This document shows, one piece after another, positions 1 to 8,001 of a stretch of DNA of 35,571 nucleotides. Origin of the DNA: Kiritimatiellia bacterium (GTDB lineage Bacteria; Verrucomicrobiota; Kiritimatiellia; CAIQIC01; Lenti-01); contig JAFTAH010000113.1 of NCBI GenBank assembly GCA_017458625.1, positions 1 to 35,571 on the forward strand, read 5' to 3'. Below the pieces are notes generated by a model. That model did no database searches, was not told the origin of the DNA, and was given only the letters and a program-made list of their open reading frames with translations. The first letter of the stretch is position 1; each line of letters starts with the position of its first letter. Position numbers and translations under genes: made by a program.

Positions 1-5
1 CAGGC

Positions 6-140
6 GTCTCCCTCGACCGCGAAAGGCCAAATGATATGTCTATATTTTCATAGACATGCGATTTTCGACTGTTTTTCAACAAACAAGGCCATTTTCTGCC
101 CGTCCTCCATTGAAACCCTTACACTTTTTGCTCACACCCC
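6..140 (+). repeat. Dispersed 135-bp repeat, copy A
   Basis: This stretch matches the reverse complement of 35338-35472 without gaps at about 88% identity (about 16 differences by hand alignment). A block around 18-43 is nearly identical in both copies, as is the stretch around 105-130. Positions 36-43 and 50-57 form a perfect 8-bp stem around a 6-base loop. In the other copy most of this stem is kept, with one U-A pair replaced by U-G. It lies just past the stop codon of the minus-strand gene at 158-751 and runs antisense towards it. A short reading frame crosses both copies, but the changes do not clearly look like coding constraint. It may be a structured RNA, a regulatory leader or a mobile repeat. 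The left edge may continue outside the window. Confidence 0.8.
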
Positions 141-157
141 CAGGACGAGACACTCGT

Positions 158-751
158 CTATTGCGGAGCACCGAGAACCCCGGCACCGTACCAGTCGCGG
201 ACGCGCACGCCGTCGAGCACCACCGGCCACCACTCCTGAAGCACGAAATCGTGCGCAAAGAGCAGGCAAAAACTATCCACCACATGCTCTTGGTCGGCGA
301 GCGCGCGGTTGTTATCGACGATAACGAACATGCCGGTGTCGCTATAGCAGAAGATGTCCCTCCCCTCCTCGTCTCTCTTGATCCGCCGCGGCCGTCCGAA
401 CTGCCGATAGGCATCGCCGACCGTGAACCCCGGTGCCAGCCGGGACTCCAGCTCGGAATAAGGCATCGGCACGAACTTGCCTAGCGCCTCCTCGCTAATT
501 GGAAACTTCCGGTCTCTCCGCCATTCATGCAGCTTGGCCGCAATCGGCGGTTCCAAGACGGCAACGAGAACGCCAAGGACACCAAGGCCCACCACGTTCA
601 AAACCACGTGCAGGAATCCTCCGAGGAGGCATCCCCATGTCGTTTTCGCGCTGTTTTTCACGGTATTCCTTCTTGACACGGACAAGCGGGCGGGCATCGA
701 CTGGCCGAACGCGTTTGCCCCGTTTGGGTCCACCGTTTCTCGGCCCGTCAT
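158..751 (-). CDS. Membrane-anchored hypothetical protein with a BamE-like C-terminal pattern
   Basis: The protein has 197 residues. A polar N-terminus is followed by one hydrophobic segment at about 40-66, so it is probably a single-pass protein with a C-terminal extracytoplasmic domain. Within that domain, around residues 105-135, the stretch GFTVGDAYRQFGRP followed by a charged turn and IFCY resembles the start of BamE/SmpA-type folds (small domains where a helix with a Gly-x-Pro turn precedes a beta strand). That is a pattern impression, not a family assignment. The ATG at 751 is preceded by a weak AGCAGG site, and a promoter-like pair lies at 770-798. An overlapping plus-strand frame is judged a shadow because the minus frame has a sensible membrane segment and balanced residues. 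The stop is TAG. Confidence 0.65.
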   Translation of the reverse strand: MTGRETVDPNGANAFGQSMPARLSVSRRNTVKNSAKTTWGCLLGGFLHVVLNVVGLGVLGVLVAVLEPPIAAKLHEWRRDRKFPISEEALGKFVPMPYSELESRLAPGFTVGDAYRQFGRPRRIKRDEEGRDIFCYSDTGMFVIVDNNRALADQEHVVDSFCLLFAHDFVLQEWWPVVLDGVRVRDWYGAGVLGAPQ

Positions 752-769
752 GTCCTGCTTGCCATTCGT

Positions 770-798
770 TGTTTACTGGACTTTTCGCGCAGAGTCAA
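770..798 (-). promoter_or_regulatory. Candidate sigma-70 promoter for the 158-751 gene
   Basis: On the minus strand, TTGACT (793-798) and TAAACA (770-775) are separated by 17 bases. The start codon at 751 is 18 bases after the -10 element. The -35 box matches five of six consensus bases, while the -10 is weak. The rest of the 752-989 divergent spacer shows no other clear structure. Confidence 0.4.
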
Positions 799-951
799 GC
801 GCAAGAAAAGCCATCGGCGAAGTCGTGGGGCCAGGCTCCGGAATGCCGGGTTCCCGGCACGCCGATTTGAGGCGATGGCCAATCCTTCGACTCTTCCCGA
901 GATCTGGGCTGGGAGAGCGAAACGTTTTACTTCTGGCGGTGCTTTTTCCCC

Positions 952-980
952 TTCACGCGCGCGAGGGCAACGCGTAAAAT
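952..980 (+). promoter_or_regulatory. Candidate promoter immediately upstream of the modular nuclease gene
   Basis: TTCACG (952-957), a 17-base spacer and TAAAAT (975-980) precede the ATG at 990. Exactly nine bases separate the -10 hexamer from the start codon, so transcription would begin at or within about three bases of the ATG. The same N9 arrangement is seen at four other genes in this window. Confidence 0.45.
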
Positions 981-989
981 CATGGAGTT

Positions 990-3900
990 ATGCAAGTGAA
1001 TTGGACATGGCGGCTCCTGATGGCGGGCGTGGTGGCGGGCCTCGTCTGCTGGGGCGTCGGTCTGCGCGGCGCGCAGGCGGTGCAGGTCCGCATCGCCTCA
1101 TGGAACATCCTCAACGGACTGGACACGGGCAGCAATGCCTCCGACGCGTCAGAGTCGCGCGAGGACGACTACTGGCAGGTGGTGGACTCGATCCGCCGCG
1201 TGGAGCCGGACATCGTGGGGTTCGCGGAGCTCAACAACGACGACGCGACCCGTCTCCCGGAGCTCGCCTCCCTGCTGGATTATCCGTACTACGCACTTTC
1301 GACCGAGAAGATGAACACCGGCTCCTATCGCCAGGGGATCATCTCGCGCTGGCCGATCACCTCCGCCTCGCTCGTCAAGGAGAACACGGTCGATCCCGCA
1401 GCCGCGGAAATCAAGCGCTGGCCCATTCATGCGGTCGTCGAGGTCCCGGGCGCGCTCAACCCGCTCCACGTCTTTGTCGTGCACACCCACCCCGGCACCA
1501 CGGGCAAGGAAGACCGTCTCTGGCGCGCAATGAACGCCTGGCGCATGCGGCAGTACCTCGCCGCAATGAACGCCGCGCTGCCGGAGGACACCGAGTACGT
1601 CGTCATGGGCGACTTCAACGAGAACTCGACGGGCACCACCGGTGCCAATCAGCATGAGGCCTTCACCTATGCCTACTACACCAACCGCCTCGCCTCCGGC
1701 AACCTCTTCGGCGACTGGTTCCACCTCGGCTCGGACTTCCCGTGGTCCACGAACACCGCCTTCGTTTTGCCCTACAAGCTCTATCCCGATGAGCGCTTCC
1801 TCGACCTCCAGCCCATGACCAACACCTACCGCACCGGCATGGAGGCTGCGCACGACGGCACGACCTATCCATCCACGACCCACAAGCTCGACTACATCCT
1901 GTTCAGCGACGAGATCCGCGCCTCCGCCTACGGCGCGCCGCAGTGCGAGGTCTACTGGGCGTCGAACGACGTCGAAAACGGCTCCGCGGGCCTCCCGAAG
2001 CCGGGGCCTTGGCTCCCGACCCTCGCCACCAACTCGGCCCTGACCGTCGCGAAGAAGGGCCTGGACCATCTCATGGTATTCGGCGATTTCCACATGATCG
2101 ACTCGGTGGCTGGCCTCACCCCCGTCGCCATCCTCTCCGAGGTCGCCCACTGCGCCGGCACGAACTCGGCCAACTACGTTGAAATCGCCAACACCGGCGC
2201 CGCCCCCCTCTCCATCACCAACTACACGCTCGAGGTCTACTTCGACGGGGCCTCCACCAACGCTCTCTCCGTCACCCTCGACGGCTCCATCCCCGCCGGT
2301 GGGGCCTACTGGGTCGCCGCCTACAAGGGCGGCGCCTCCAACGTCTGGTCCAAGACCTGGGACCACGCCCCCGACCAGCTCGCCAGCGGCCTCAAGAACC
2401 TCGACGGCAACGATACCATCGTCCTCCGCAACGCCTCCGGCGTCATCCTCGACATCTACGGTGCCATTGGCATCGACGGCACCGGCCACGCCTGGGCATA
2501 CGCCGACTCCCTCGCCGCCCGCAGCCCCGGCGTCTCCGAGCCCTCCACCACCTGGCGCGCGTCCGAATGGTCCATCGCCCCCCTCGCCTCCTCCGATGCC
2601 ACCCCGGGCGCGCACCACGCCATCTCCGAGGCCGACGTCCTCCTCTCCTCCGTCGCGCTCTCCCCGGCCTCGCCCCGCGCTGGCGAGCCCTTCCAGATCA
2701 CCGCCAGCGCCACTCCCAACGCCCTCGCCTCCAACCTCGCCCTCCGCGCCTGGTTCTCCGTCAACGGCGCCGCGTGGGACACCAACGCCGTCCTCACCAA
2801 CCTCTCCGCCTCCGCCTGGTTCACGCCGCCCATCGCCATCGCCGCCGCCCCTGGCGACACCCTCTCCTACCTCGTCGAAGCCACCTTCGACGGCCCTGGC
2901 GGTCTCTCCCCCGTCTACGCCTCCCAGCACGACCACGTCTTCCCCGGCCTCACCAACGCCCACGGCCGCCTCGACGCCGTCCTCTTCAACGAAGTCGCCC
3001 TCACCTCCCCCCAGTTCGTCGAGCTCGTCGGCCCCGCCGGCAAGGACCTCTCCGGCTACTCCCTCGCCCACCACCGCGGCGCCCCCTCCGCCGACGGCCC
3101 CGCCTGGACCTACGCCTTCCCCGACGGCACCGCCATCCCCTCCGGCGACAACGCCACCGACGAATGGGACAACCCGCTCGGCTTCCTCGTCCTCGCCCAG
3201 TCCGACGACGGCGAAACCACCGCCGTCGCCAACGCCGGCCTCCTCGTCACCAACAAGGCCTCCTCCTACTCCATGCTCTACGGCGGCCCCCACGCCCTCA
3301 TCCTCTACGACGCCGCCTCCAACGTCGCCGACGCCGTCGTCTGGCTCTACGCCGAAGACGACACCTTCGACACCGCCGAAGACGACCCCGGCAATGTCCA
3401 CACCAACGTCGCCCAGGGCCTTCCCTACTACCTCCACAACCTCGGCGTCCGCCCCGCCCACTCCAACGCCTGCTCCCTCCAGGCCCCCAACTGGGTCCTC
3501 ACCGGACGCGACACCGACGCCCTCCTCGACATCAACTCCTGGATCCGCTCCCCGCCCACCCCCGGCACCCTTAACGCCAGCCAGGCCACCGGCGCCCTCC
3601 GCCTCGCCCGCGTCGACCGCGACGCCGACAGCCTCCTCGACGACGAAGACAACTGCCCCTGCGCCGCCAACCCCACCCAGGCCGACATCGACGGCGACGG
3701 GCTCGGCGACGAATGCGACCCCGACAAGGATGGCGACGGCATCCCCAACGACCTCGACAACTGCCCCTCCGAATACAACCCCGACCAGGCCGACTCCGAC
3801 GGCGACGGCATCGGAGACGCCTGCGACCCCGACTTCGACCCCGATGCCCATGGTACCGCCCCCGACGCCGACCACGACGCCGCCATCCGTGTCGCCTACG

Positions 3901-5861
3901 ACGGTCTGCCCCACACCAACACCTTCGCCGTCTCCCCCGCCACCGCCGTCTGGACCGTCACCTACGCCGACGCCACCGGCGCCGACACCAACCTCCTCGC
4001 CGCCCCCGTCGAAGTCGGCGCCTACTCCGCCACCGTCACCGTCCTCGCCTCCGACGACGCCCTCCCCGCCACCTTCCTCTTCCCCTCCTCCGTCGTCATC
4101 CGCCCCTTCATCCGCGCCCCCGAAGCCGTCGCCGTCGAATCCCTCGCCTCCCACTGCACCGCCGTCCTCTCCGCCACCGTCGTTCCCTGGACCGACGAAG
4201 GCGACGACCCCGTCCCTGTCATCTTCGAATACGGCCCATCCGCCTCCTTCGGCAACAAGGTTCTCGCCGACGAATCCCCCGTCGCCGGCACCAACGCCGT
4301 CCCCGTCTTCGTCACCCTCGACGGTCTCTCCCCCTCCACCCTCTACTACTGGCGCGTCCGCGCCGGCAACACCATCTCCGCCCCCCTCTCCTTCACCACC
4401 GACGAGCTCCCCGTCCCCGCCCTCTCCATCTACGCCATCGGCACCAACGAGCTCCTCGCCGCCTGGGAACCCGTCGAAGGCGCAACCAACTACGTCCTCG
4501 ACGTCCACACCCTCTCCGCCGCCGCCCCCGCCCAGACCATCGCCGAAGACTTCACCGACTGGGCCTACTACTACGACTACTTCGCCAGCTTGGGCATGGG
4601 CAACTCCCTCCACGTCCAGGAAACCGGCGCCGGCACCTGGACCACCACCAACTCCTCCGTCCTCAACACTGGTGCCAAGTCCGTCCCCGGCTCCAAGGGC
4701 TACGTCGCCATCTCCTCTGGCGGCTGGCTCCAGACCCCGCCCCTGCCCAACCTCGGCCAGGCCGCCTTCGTCGCCCGCACCTCCAGCGGCTCCGGAACCC
4801 TCCAGCTCCTCGTCTCCGAGGACGGTGGCGCCACCTTCGCCGAAGCCGCCTCCTACGTCCTCTCCAAGACCGCCGCCTGGAAGACCAACACCTGGGCCAC
4901 CCCCCTCCCCGACGGGGCCATCCTCCGCCTGGCCAACGCCTCCACCCGTGAAATCCGCCTCCACGACCTCGTCCTCTCCTCCTCCGCCACCGCCGCCGCC
5001 GCCCTCCCCGGCTACCCCCTCGCCCTCGACGCCGCCTCCGCCGGATCCCCCCCCGCCTACGTCGTCACCAGCCTCGACCGCCTTACCACCTACCACGTCA
5101 CCCTCCAGGCCCAGGGCGTCGGCTGGACCACCGAATGGGCCGAGACCATCTCCGCCACCACCCTTGCCGATGGCCACACCCCTGCCTTCTCCCCCTGGCT
5201 CACCACCCCTTCCGTCGCCGTCGGAGACACCCTGACCGTCACCGTCGCCGCCTCCGGCGACCCCGCACCCGCCCTCGAGCTCCTCTCCGCGACCGCCACC
5301 GGCTCCGCCGAGCTCCTCTCCCCCGTCGCCGCCGACGTCACCACCACCGCCACCCTCGCCTACGCCCCCGACCCCGCCGACATCGGCACCAACACCTTCC
5401 GCATCCTCGCCTCCAACCTCTACGGCGCCGTCACCAACGACTTCTCCGTCCTCGTCACCCCCGCCACCAACGCCGCCGCCCGCTACGAGGCCTGGATCGC
5501 CGACGCCATCCCCGATCCCGCCGCCCCCGCCTCCGACCTCCTCCCCTCCGCCGACCCCGATGCCGATGGCCAGACCAACTGGCAGGAATTCCTCGCCGAC
5601 ACCGACCCTGCCGACCCTGCCAGCCTGCTGGAGCTCGTTCCGATGGCCTTCGACGCCGATGGCGCCCTCCTCTTCACCTTCCCCGCCTCCACCGGCCGCT
5701 ACTACCAGCTCCTCTACGCCACCAACCTCCTCCAGCCTTTCGCCACCAACGCCCTAGGCTACGGCCCCGCCGCCGACGCCCCTCTCTTCACCAACCCCCT
5801 CCCCGCCACCTCCCCCGCCCTCTTCCTCCGCCTCCGCGCCCTCCTCGCCCCCCCCGAATAA
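990..5861 (+). CDS. Giant secreted endonuclease/exonuclease/phosphatase-family protein with lamin-tail, thrombospondin type 3 and Fn3-like modules
   Basis: The 1623-residue protein begins with a Sec signal peptide (cleavage likely after AQA, residue 30). Residues 32-370 form an endonuclease/exonuclease/phosphatase domain: SWNILNG (37-43), the acidic site FAELNND (78-84), VVMGDFNEN (204-212), HKLDYILFS (298-306) and LDHLMVFGD (358-366) supply the expected Asn, Glu, Asp-Asn, Asp and His positions. A lamin-tail-like domain follows (about 380-500), then a second one near 660-780. Two Asp-rich thrombospondin type 3 repeats (about 876-953, probably calcium-binding), an MBG-like segment, Fn3-like and Ig-like segments, and an EF-hand/dockerin-like loop near 1540 come next. 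The C-terminal 80 residues end in [12 protein letters not shown] and may be a sorting or repeat tail. It probably hydrolyses extracellular nucleic acid or a phosphoester; the substrate is unknown. Codons become far more C-rich after about position 2180. Confidence 0.88.
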   Translation: MQVNWTWRLLMAGVVAGLVCWGVGLRGAQAVQVRIASWNILNGLDTGSNASDASESREDDYWQVVDSIRRVEPDIVGFAELNNDDATRLPELASLLDYPYYALSTEKMNTGSYRQGIISRWPITSASLVKENTVDPAAAEIKRWPIHAVVEVPGALNPLHVFVVHTHPGTTGKEDRLWRAMNAWRMRQYLAAMNAALPEDTEYVVMGDFNENSTGTTGANQHEAFTYAYYTNRLASGNLFGDWFHLGSDFPWSTNTAFVLPYKLYPDERFLDLQPMTNTYRTGMEAAHDGTTYPSTTHKLDYILFSDEIRASAYGAPQCEVYWASNDVENGSAGLPKPGPWLPTLATNSALTVAKKGLDHLMVFGDFHMIDSVAGLTPVAILSEVAHCAGTNSANYVEIANTGAAPLSITNYTLEVYFDGASTNALSVTLDGSIPAGGAYWVAAYKGGASNVWSKTWDHAPDQLASGLKNLDGNDTIVLRNASGVILDIYGAIGIDGTGHAWAYADSLAARSPGVSEPSTTWRASEWSIAPLASSDATPGAHHAISEADVLLSSVALSPASPRAGEPFQITASATPNALASNLALRAWFSVNGAAWDTNAVLTNLSASAWFTPPIAIAAAPGDTLSYLVEATFDGPGGLSPVYASQHDHVFPGLTNAHGRLDAVLFNEVALTSPQFVELVGPAGKDLSGYSLAHHRGAPSADGPAWTYAFPDGTAIPSGDNATDEWDNPLGFLVLAQSDDGETTAVANAGLLVTNKASSYSMLYGGPHALILYDAASNVADAVVWLYAEDDTFDTAEDDPGNVHTNVAQGLPYYLHNLGVRPAHSNACSLQAPNWVLTGRDTDALLDINSWIRSPPTPGTLNASQATGALRLARVDRDADSLLDDEDNCPCAANPTQADIDGDGLGDECDPDKDGDGIPNDLDNCPSEYNPDQADSDGDGIGDACDPDFDPDAHGTAPDADHDAAIRVAYDGLPHTNTFAVSPATAVWTVTYADATGADTNLLAAPVEVGAYSATVTVLASDDALPATFLFPSSVVIRPFIRAPEAVAVESLASHCTAVLSATVVPWTDEGDDPVPVIFEYGPSASFGNKVLADESPVAGTNAVPVFVTLDGLSPSTLYYWRVRAGNTISAPLSFTTDELPVPALSIYAIGTNELLAAWEPVEGATNYVLDVHTLSAAAPAQTIAEDFTDWAYYYDYFASLGMGNSLHVQETGAGTWTTTNSSVLNTGAKSVPGSKGYVAISSGGWLQTPPLPNLGQAAFVARTSSGSGTLQLLVSEDGGATFAEAASYVLSKTAAWKTNTWATPLPDGAILRLANASTREIRLHDLVLSSSATAAAALPGYPLALDAASAGSPPAYVVTSLDRLTTYHVTLQAQGVGWTTEWAETISATTLADGHTPAFSPWLTTPSVAVGDTLTVTVAASGDPAPALELLSATATGSAELLSPVAADVTTTATLAYAPDPADIGTNTFRILASNLYGAVTNDFSVLVTPATNAAARYEAWIADAIPDPAAPASDLLPSADPDADGQTNWQEFLADTDPADPASLLELVPMAFDADGALLFTFPASTGRYYQLLYATNLLQPFATNALGYGPAADAPLFTNPLPATSPALFLRLRALLAPPE

Positions 5862-5914
5862 CCCCGTCCCTTGCTCAACCGGAACAGCTACCTTCCCTCC
5901 CCGGAGACCTCCCC

Positions 5915-6577
5915 ATGAACAACGACTACACCCACCTTGGAATCCCCCAATCCCCGACCTCCTCCCCTGCCCATCGCTCCGGCGGCACGAACTCCGCCGG
6001 GTGCCTCACAACCATCGTGACGGTCGCCGTCGTGCTCCTGGTGCTGGCCGCCATCGTGGCCTTCGCCGCCATCTGGGTTCGCAACGGGCTCGTCGAAAAG
6101 TCGGAGGCCGTGTCCGCCCAGTGGAGCGAAATCGACAACCAGCTCCTCCGCCGCGCCGACCTCATCCCCAACCTCGTGGCCACCGTCAAAGGCTACGCCC
6201 AGCACGAGGAGGACATCTTCAAGGCCGTCGCCGACGCCCGCTCCGCCCTCCTGGCCGCCTCCAGCGCGCCCGACAAGGCCGCCGCCGACTCCGCCCTCGA
6301 CGCCTCGCTCTCCCGCCTGCTCGCCATCGCCGAAAGCTATCCCGAGCTCAAGGCCAACGAAAACTTTGCCCGCCTCCAGGACGAGCTCGCCGGCACCGAA
6401 AACCGCATTGCCGTCGCCCGCACCCGCTACAACGAGGCCGCCCAAGCCCTCAATGCCGCCCTGCGCAAGTTCCCCGAGTCGCTTTTCGTGCCCGGCCTCG
6501 GCCTGGAAAAGGCCGACTACTTCCAGCCCCCGGCCGACGCGCCCGACCTCCAGCATCCGCCCACCGTCGCCTTCTAG
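5915..6577 (+). CDS. lemA: LemA family protein
   Basis: The protein has 220 residues. A Pro/Ser/Gly-rich N-terminal stretch of about 30 residues precedes one membrane segment (about 31-55). The LemA signature follows: a helix with SAQWSEIDNQLLRRADLIPN, then VKGYAQHEE (residues 92-100), and further long alpha-helical segments. ATG 5915 is preceded by GGAG at 5903-5906 with eight bases of spacing. A longer frame running back into the previous gene has an Arg/His/Pro-rich translation and is rejected. LemA proteins are membrane-anchored helical-bundle proteins of unclear molecular function, very often paired with TPM-domain proteins. Here that partner starts 18 bases after the stop, so the two are almost certainly one operon. 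Confidence 0.93.
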   Translation: MNNDYTHLGIPQSPTSSPAHRSGGTNSAGCLTTIVTVAVVLLVLAAIVAFAAIWVRNGLVEKSEAVSAQWSEIDNQLLRRADLIPNLVATVKGYAQHEEDIFKAVADARSALLAASSAPDKAAADSALDASLSRLLAIAESYPELKANENFARLQDELAGTENRIAVARTRYNEAAQALNAALRKFPESLFVPGLGLEKADYFQPPADAPDLQHPPTVAF

Positions 6578-6595
6578 CCCCTGGTCCTCCGCCCC

Positions 6596-7465
6596 ATGGC
6601 CGCCGCCCGCACCCGCAACGCGAAAACCCGCCGTTGGCTGCAACGCGATGCCATCGGGACCGGTCTCATCCTGGCCGGACTGCTACTTTTGGCCGCGACC
6701 GTCGTCATCCTTCCGCTGCCCCTGCTCGTCCAGTTTTTCGCCAAGCACGCGCCCCCCGCGCCGCTCGAAGTGCCGCCCCTTACCGGCCGCGTCGTCGACC
6801 TGGCCCAGACCCTCTCCCCCGAGGATGCCGACGCCGTCGATGCGGAAATCCGCGCCCTCGAGGCGCATACCGGCGGCCAGATGGCCATCCTCCTCATCCC
6901 GTCCCTCAAGGGCAATCCGCTCGAGGAGTATGCCCTCAAGGTCGCCCAGGCCTGGCAACTGGGCCATGCCGGGGCCGACAATGGCGTCCTGCTCCTCCTC
7001 TCCCTGGAGGAACACGCCGACCGCCTCGAAGTCGGCCTCGGATGGGAGCCGCAGCTCACCGACGCCAAGGCTGGCGACATCCTGCGCGCCATGACGCCCT
7101 ACCTTCGCGCCGACGCCGTGCGCGACGCCCTCCTCCTCGCCGTACGGTCCGTGGCCGAAGCCATCGCCGGTCCCACCTCCCTGCCGTCCCTCCCCCCGCC
7201 CCCGAACGCCCCCGCCCAGAAGACCCCCCTTTTCGCGTGGATTCTCATGATTCTCACGGGTAGCGCCATTGGCTCGCTCATCGCCGGGGGCATCATCCTC
7301 CCCGACGGGCCCGGGTCCGGCAGGTCCCGCACAAGCTCCTCTTCCGGCTCCTCCGCCCGCAGCCATTCCAGCTCCTCGCGCTCCTCCTCCAGCCATTCCT
7401 CCGGCTCGCATTTCTCCGGCGGCGGCGGACACTTTGGCGGCGGCGGCGCCTCCGGCCACTGGTAG
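6596..7465 (+). CDS. TPM-domain (YgcG/Psb32-like) membrane protein
   Basis: The protein has 289 residues. A membrane segment at about 20-48 is followed by a TPM domain (about 60-200) containing VVDLAQTLSPEDADAVDAEI, GGQMAILLIPSL and NGVLLLLSLEEHADRLEVG, all typical of the family. A second membrane segment lies at about 215-238. The tail is Ser-rich (about 242-272) and ends in GGGGHFGGGGASGHW, the usual glycine-rich end of this family. TPM domains have been linked to photosystem repair and phosphatase activity in some relatives, but in bacteria paired with LemA the role is probably envelope maintenance. The ATG has no strong ribosome site. It lies 18 bases after lemA, so translational coupling is likely. 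Confidence 0.92.
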   Translation: MAAARTRNAKTRRWLQRDAIGTGLILAGLLLLAATVVILPLPLLVQFFAKHAPPAPLEVPPLTGRVVDLAQTLSPEDADAVDAEIRALEAHTGGQMAILLIPSLKGNPLEEYALKVAQAWQLGHAGADNGVLLLLSLEEHADRLEVGLGWEPQLTDAKAGDILRAMTPYLRADAVRDALLLAVRSVAEAIAGPTSLPSLPPPPNAPAQKTPLFAWILMILTGSAIGSLIAGGIILPDGPGSGRSRTSSSSGSSARSHSSSSRSSSSHSSGSHFSGGGGHFGGGGASGHW

Positions 7466-7564
7466 CAGGGCTCACGTTTCCTCGGGGTGCGGGGCGTCGC
7501 CCTCCCCCTCCCCCGCCTGCTGCCTCCCGCCTCCTCCGGTGTAGCAACGGCCGCTTTTCTCCCG

Positions 7565-7589
7565 CCCAAAACATGTTTCCATTGTCTGG
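7565..7589 (+). repeat. 25-base direct repeat, copy 1
   Basis: Identical to 7699-7723; the core reads CATGTTTCCATTGTCTGG. It is one of two perfect copies 134 bases apart, and this copy lacks the downstream pairing arm found in copy 2. Confidence 0.8.
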
Positions 7590-7698
7590 CGAAGCGGAGC
7601 GCAAAGCCCAAGCCCGCAGGGCGACGGGCGACCGCGACGCTTGAGCTTCCCGCAGGGAAGAAACGAGCGGAGCAAAGCGACGCGGAGTGGTCCAAAAC

Positions 7699-7723
7699 CC
7701 CAAAACATGTTTCCATTGTCTGG
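7699..7723 (+). repeat. 25-base direct repeat, copy 2
   Basis: Perfect second copy. Together with the following bases it forms the hairpin TTTCCA-TTGTC-TGGAAA. A related palindrome with TTCCATT and AATGGAA arms follows at 7742-7756, suggesting a family of TTTCCA/TGGAAA hairpin repeats. Confidence 0.8.
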
Positions 7724-7741
7724 AAAAATGCCCAAAGATGC

Positions 7742-7766
7742 TTCCATTCAATGGAAACCTGTTTCC
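7742..7766. repeat. Overlapping palindromes TTCCATT/AATGGAA and GGAAAC/GTTTCC
   Basis: TTCCATT (7742-7748) pairs with AATGGAA (7750-7756). GGAAAC (7753-7758) can instead pair with GTTTCC (7761-7766), so two exclusive hairpins share the middle arm. It could be a degenerate third unit of the adjacent direct repeat or a weak terminator for the genes upstream. Confidence 0.5.
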
Positions 7767-7868
7767 CCGTTGCCGACGAAATCGCCCCAACCGACCTCCT
7801 CCTCTCGGCGTCTCCGCGTCTCGGCGCGAGCACCGTCTCCCGCCAGCGGTCGCACTGAATTGCGACCC

Positions 7869-7908
7869 TTTCACCCTTCAACTTTTCAACTCTTCAACCT
7901 TTCAACTT
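7869..7908 (+). repeat. Tandem octamer repeat, TTCAACYY type
   Basis: TTCAAC begins at 7877, 7885, 7893 and 7901, an exact 8-base period. A degenerate unit precedes it at 7869. It sits 22 bases upstream of a TATACT hexamer and about 90 bases upstream of the DUF3142 gene. Confidence 0.75.
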
Positions 7909-8001
7909 CCCGGACGCACGTTCGCCCAGTATACTTGAGAATAGTGGAGGACATGGACGCGTACGGGCGGTTCTGCCGGCCGACGGTCCGCCGAAAACCC
8001 A

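Larger units (their letters stand above)
7466..8001. other. 536-bp gene-free region made of several repeat types
   Basis: I see no credible gene. From left to right it holds a GC-rich segment at 7484-7517 that resembles 11561-11593, two copies of a 25-base direct repeat (7565-7589, 7699-7723), a palindromic stretch at 7742-7766, a tandem octamer block (7869-7908), and a promoter-like TATACT at 7930-7935. A GGAGG followed by ATG at 7953 opens a frame not shared with the gene at 8002. That frame runs through it with Arg/Gly-rich translation, so I do not call it a gene. Confidence 0.6.

Noticed and set aside
1149-5177. Minus-strand open frame of 1342 codons
   Set aside because: Translation is almost only Gly, Val, Asp, Glu and Ala and lies antisense to a gene with clear domains; it results from C-ending codons on the other strand.
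2179-5235. Plus-strand frame of 1018 codons rich in Pro, Ser and Thr
   Set aside because: Out-of-frame shadow of the modular gene; no hydrophobic core or recognisable domain.
5135-6577. Long frame (480 codons) ending in LemA
   Set aside because: The first 260 codons overlap the previous gene and translate to Arg/His/Pro-rich sequence; LemA starts at 5915 with a ribosome site.
7565-7766. CRISPR-like array
   Set aside because: Only two perfect units with a 109-base gap, no regular spacer length and no cas genes.
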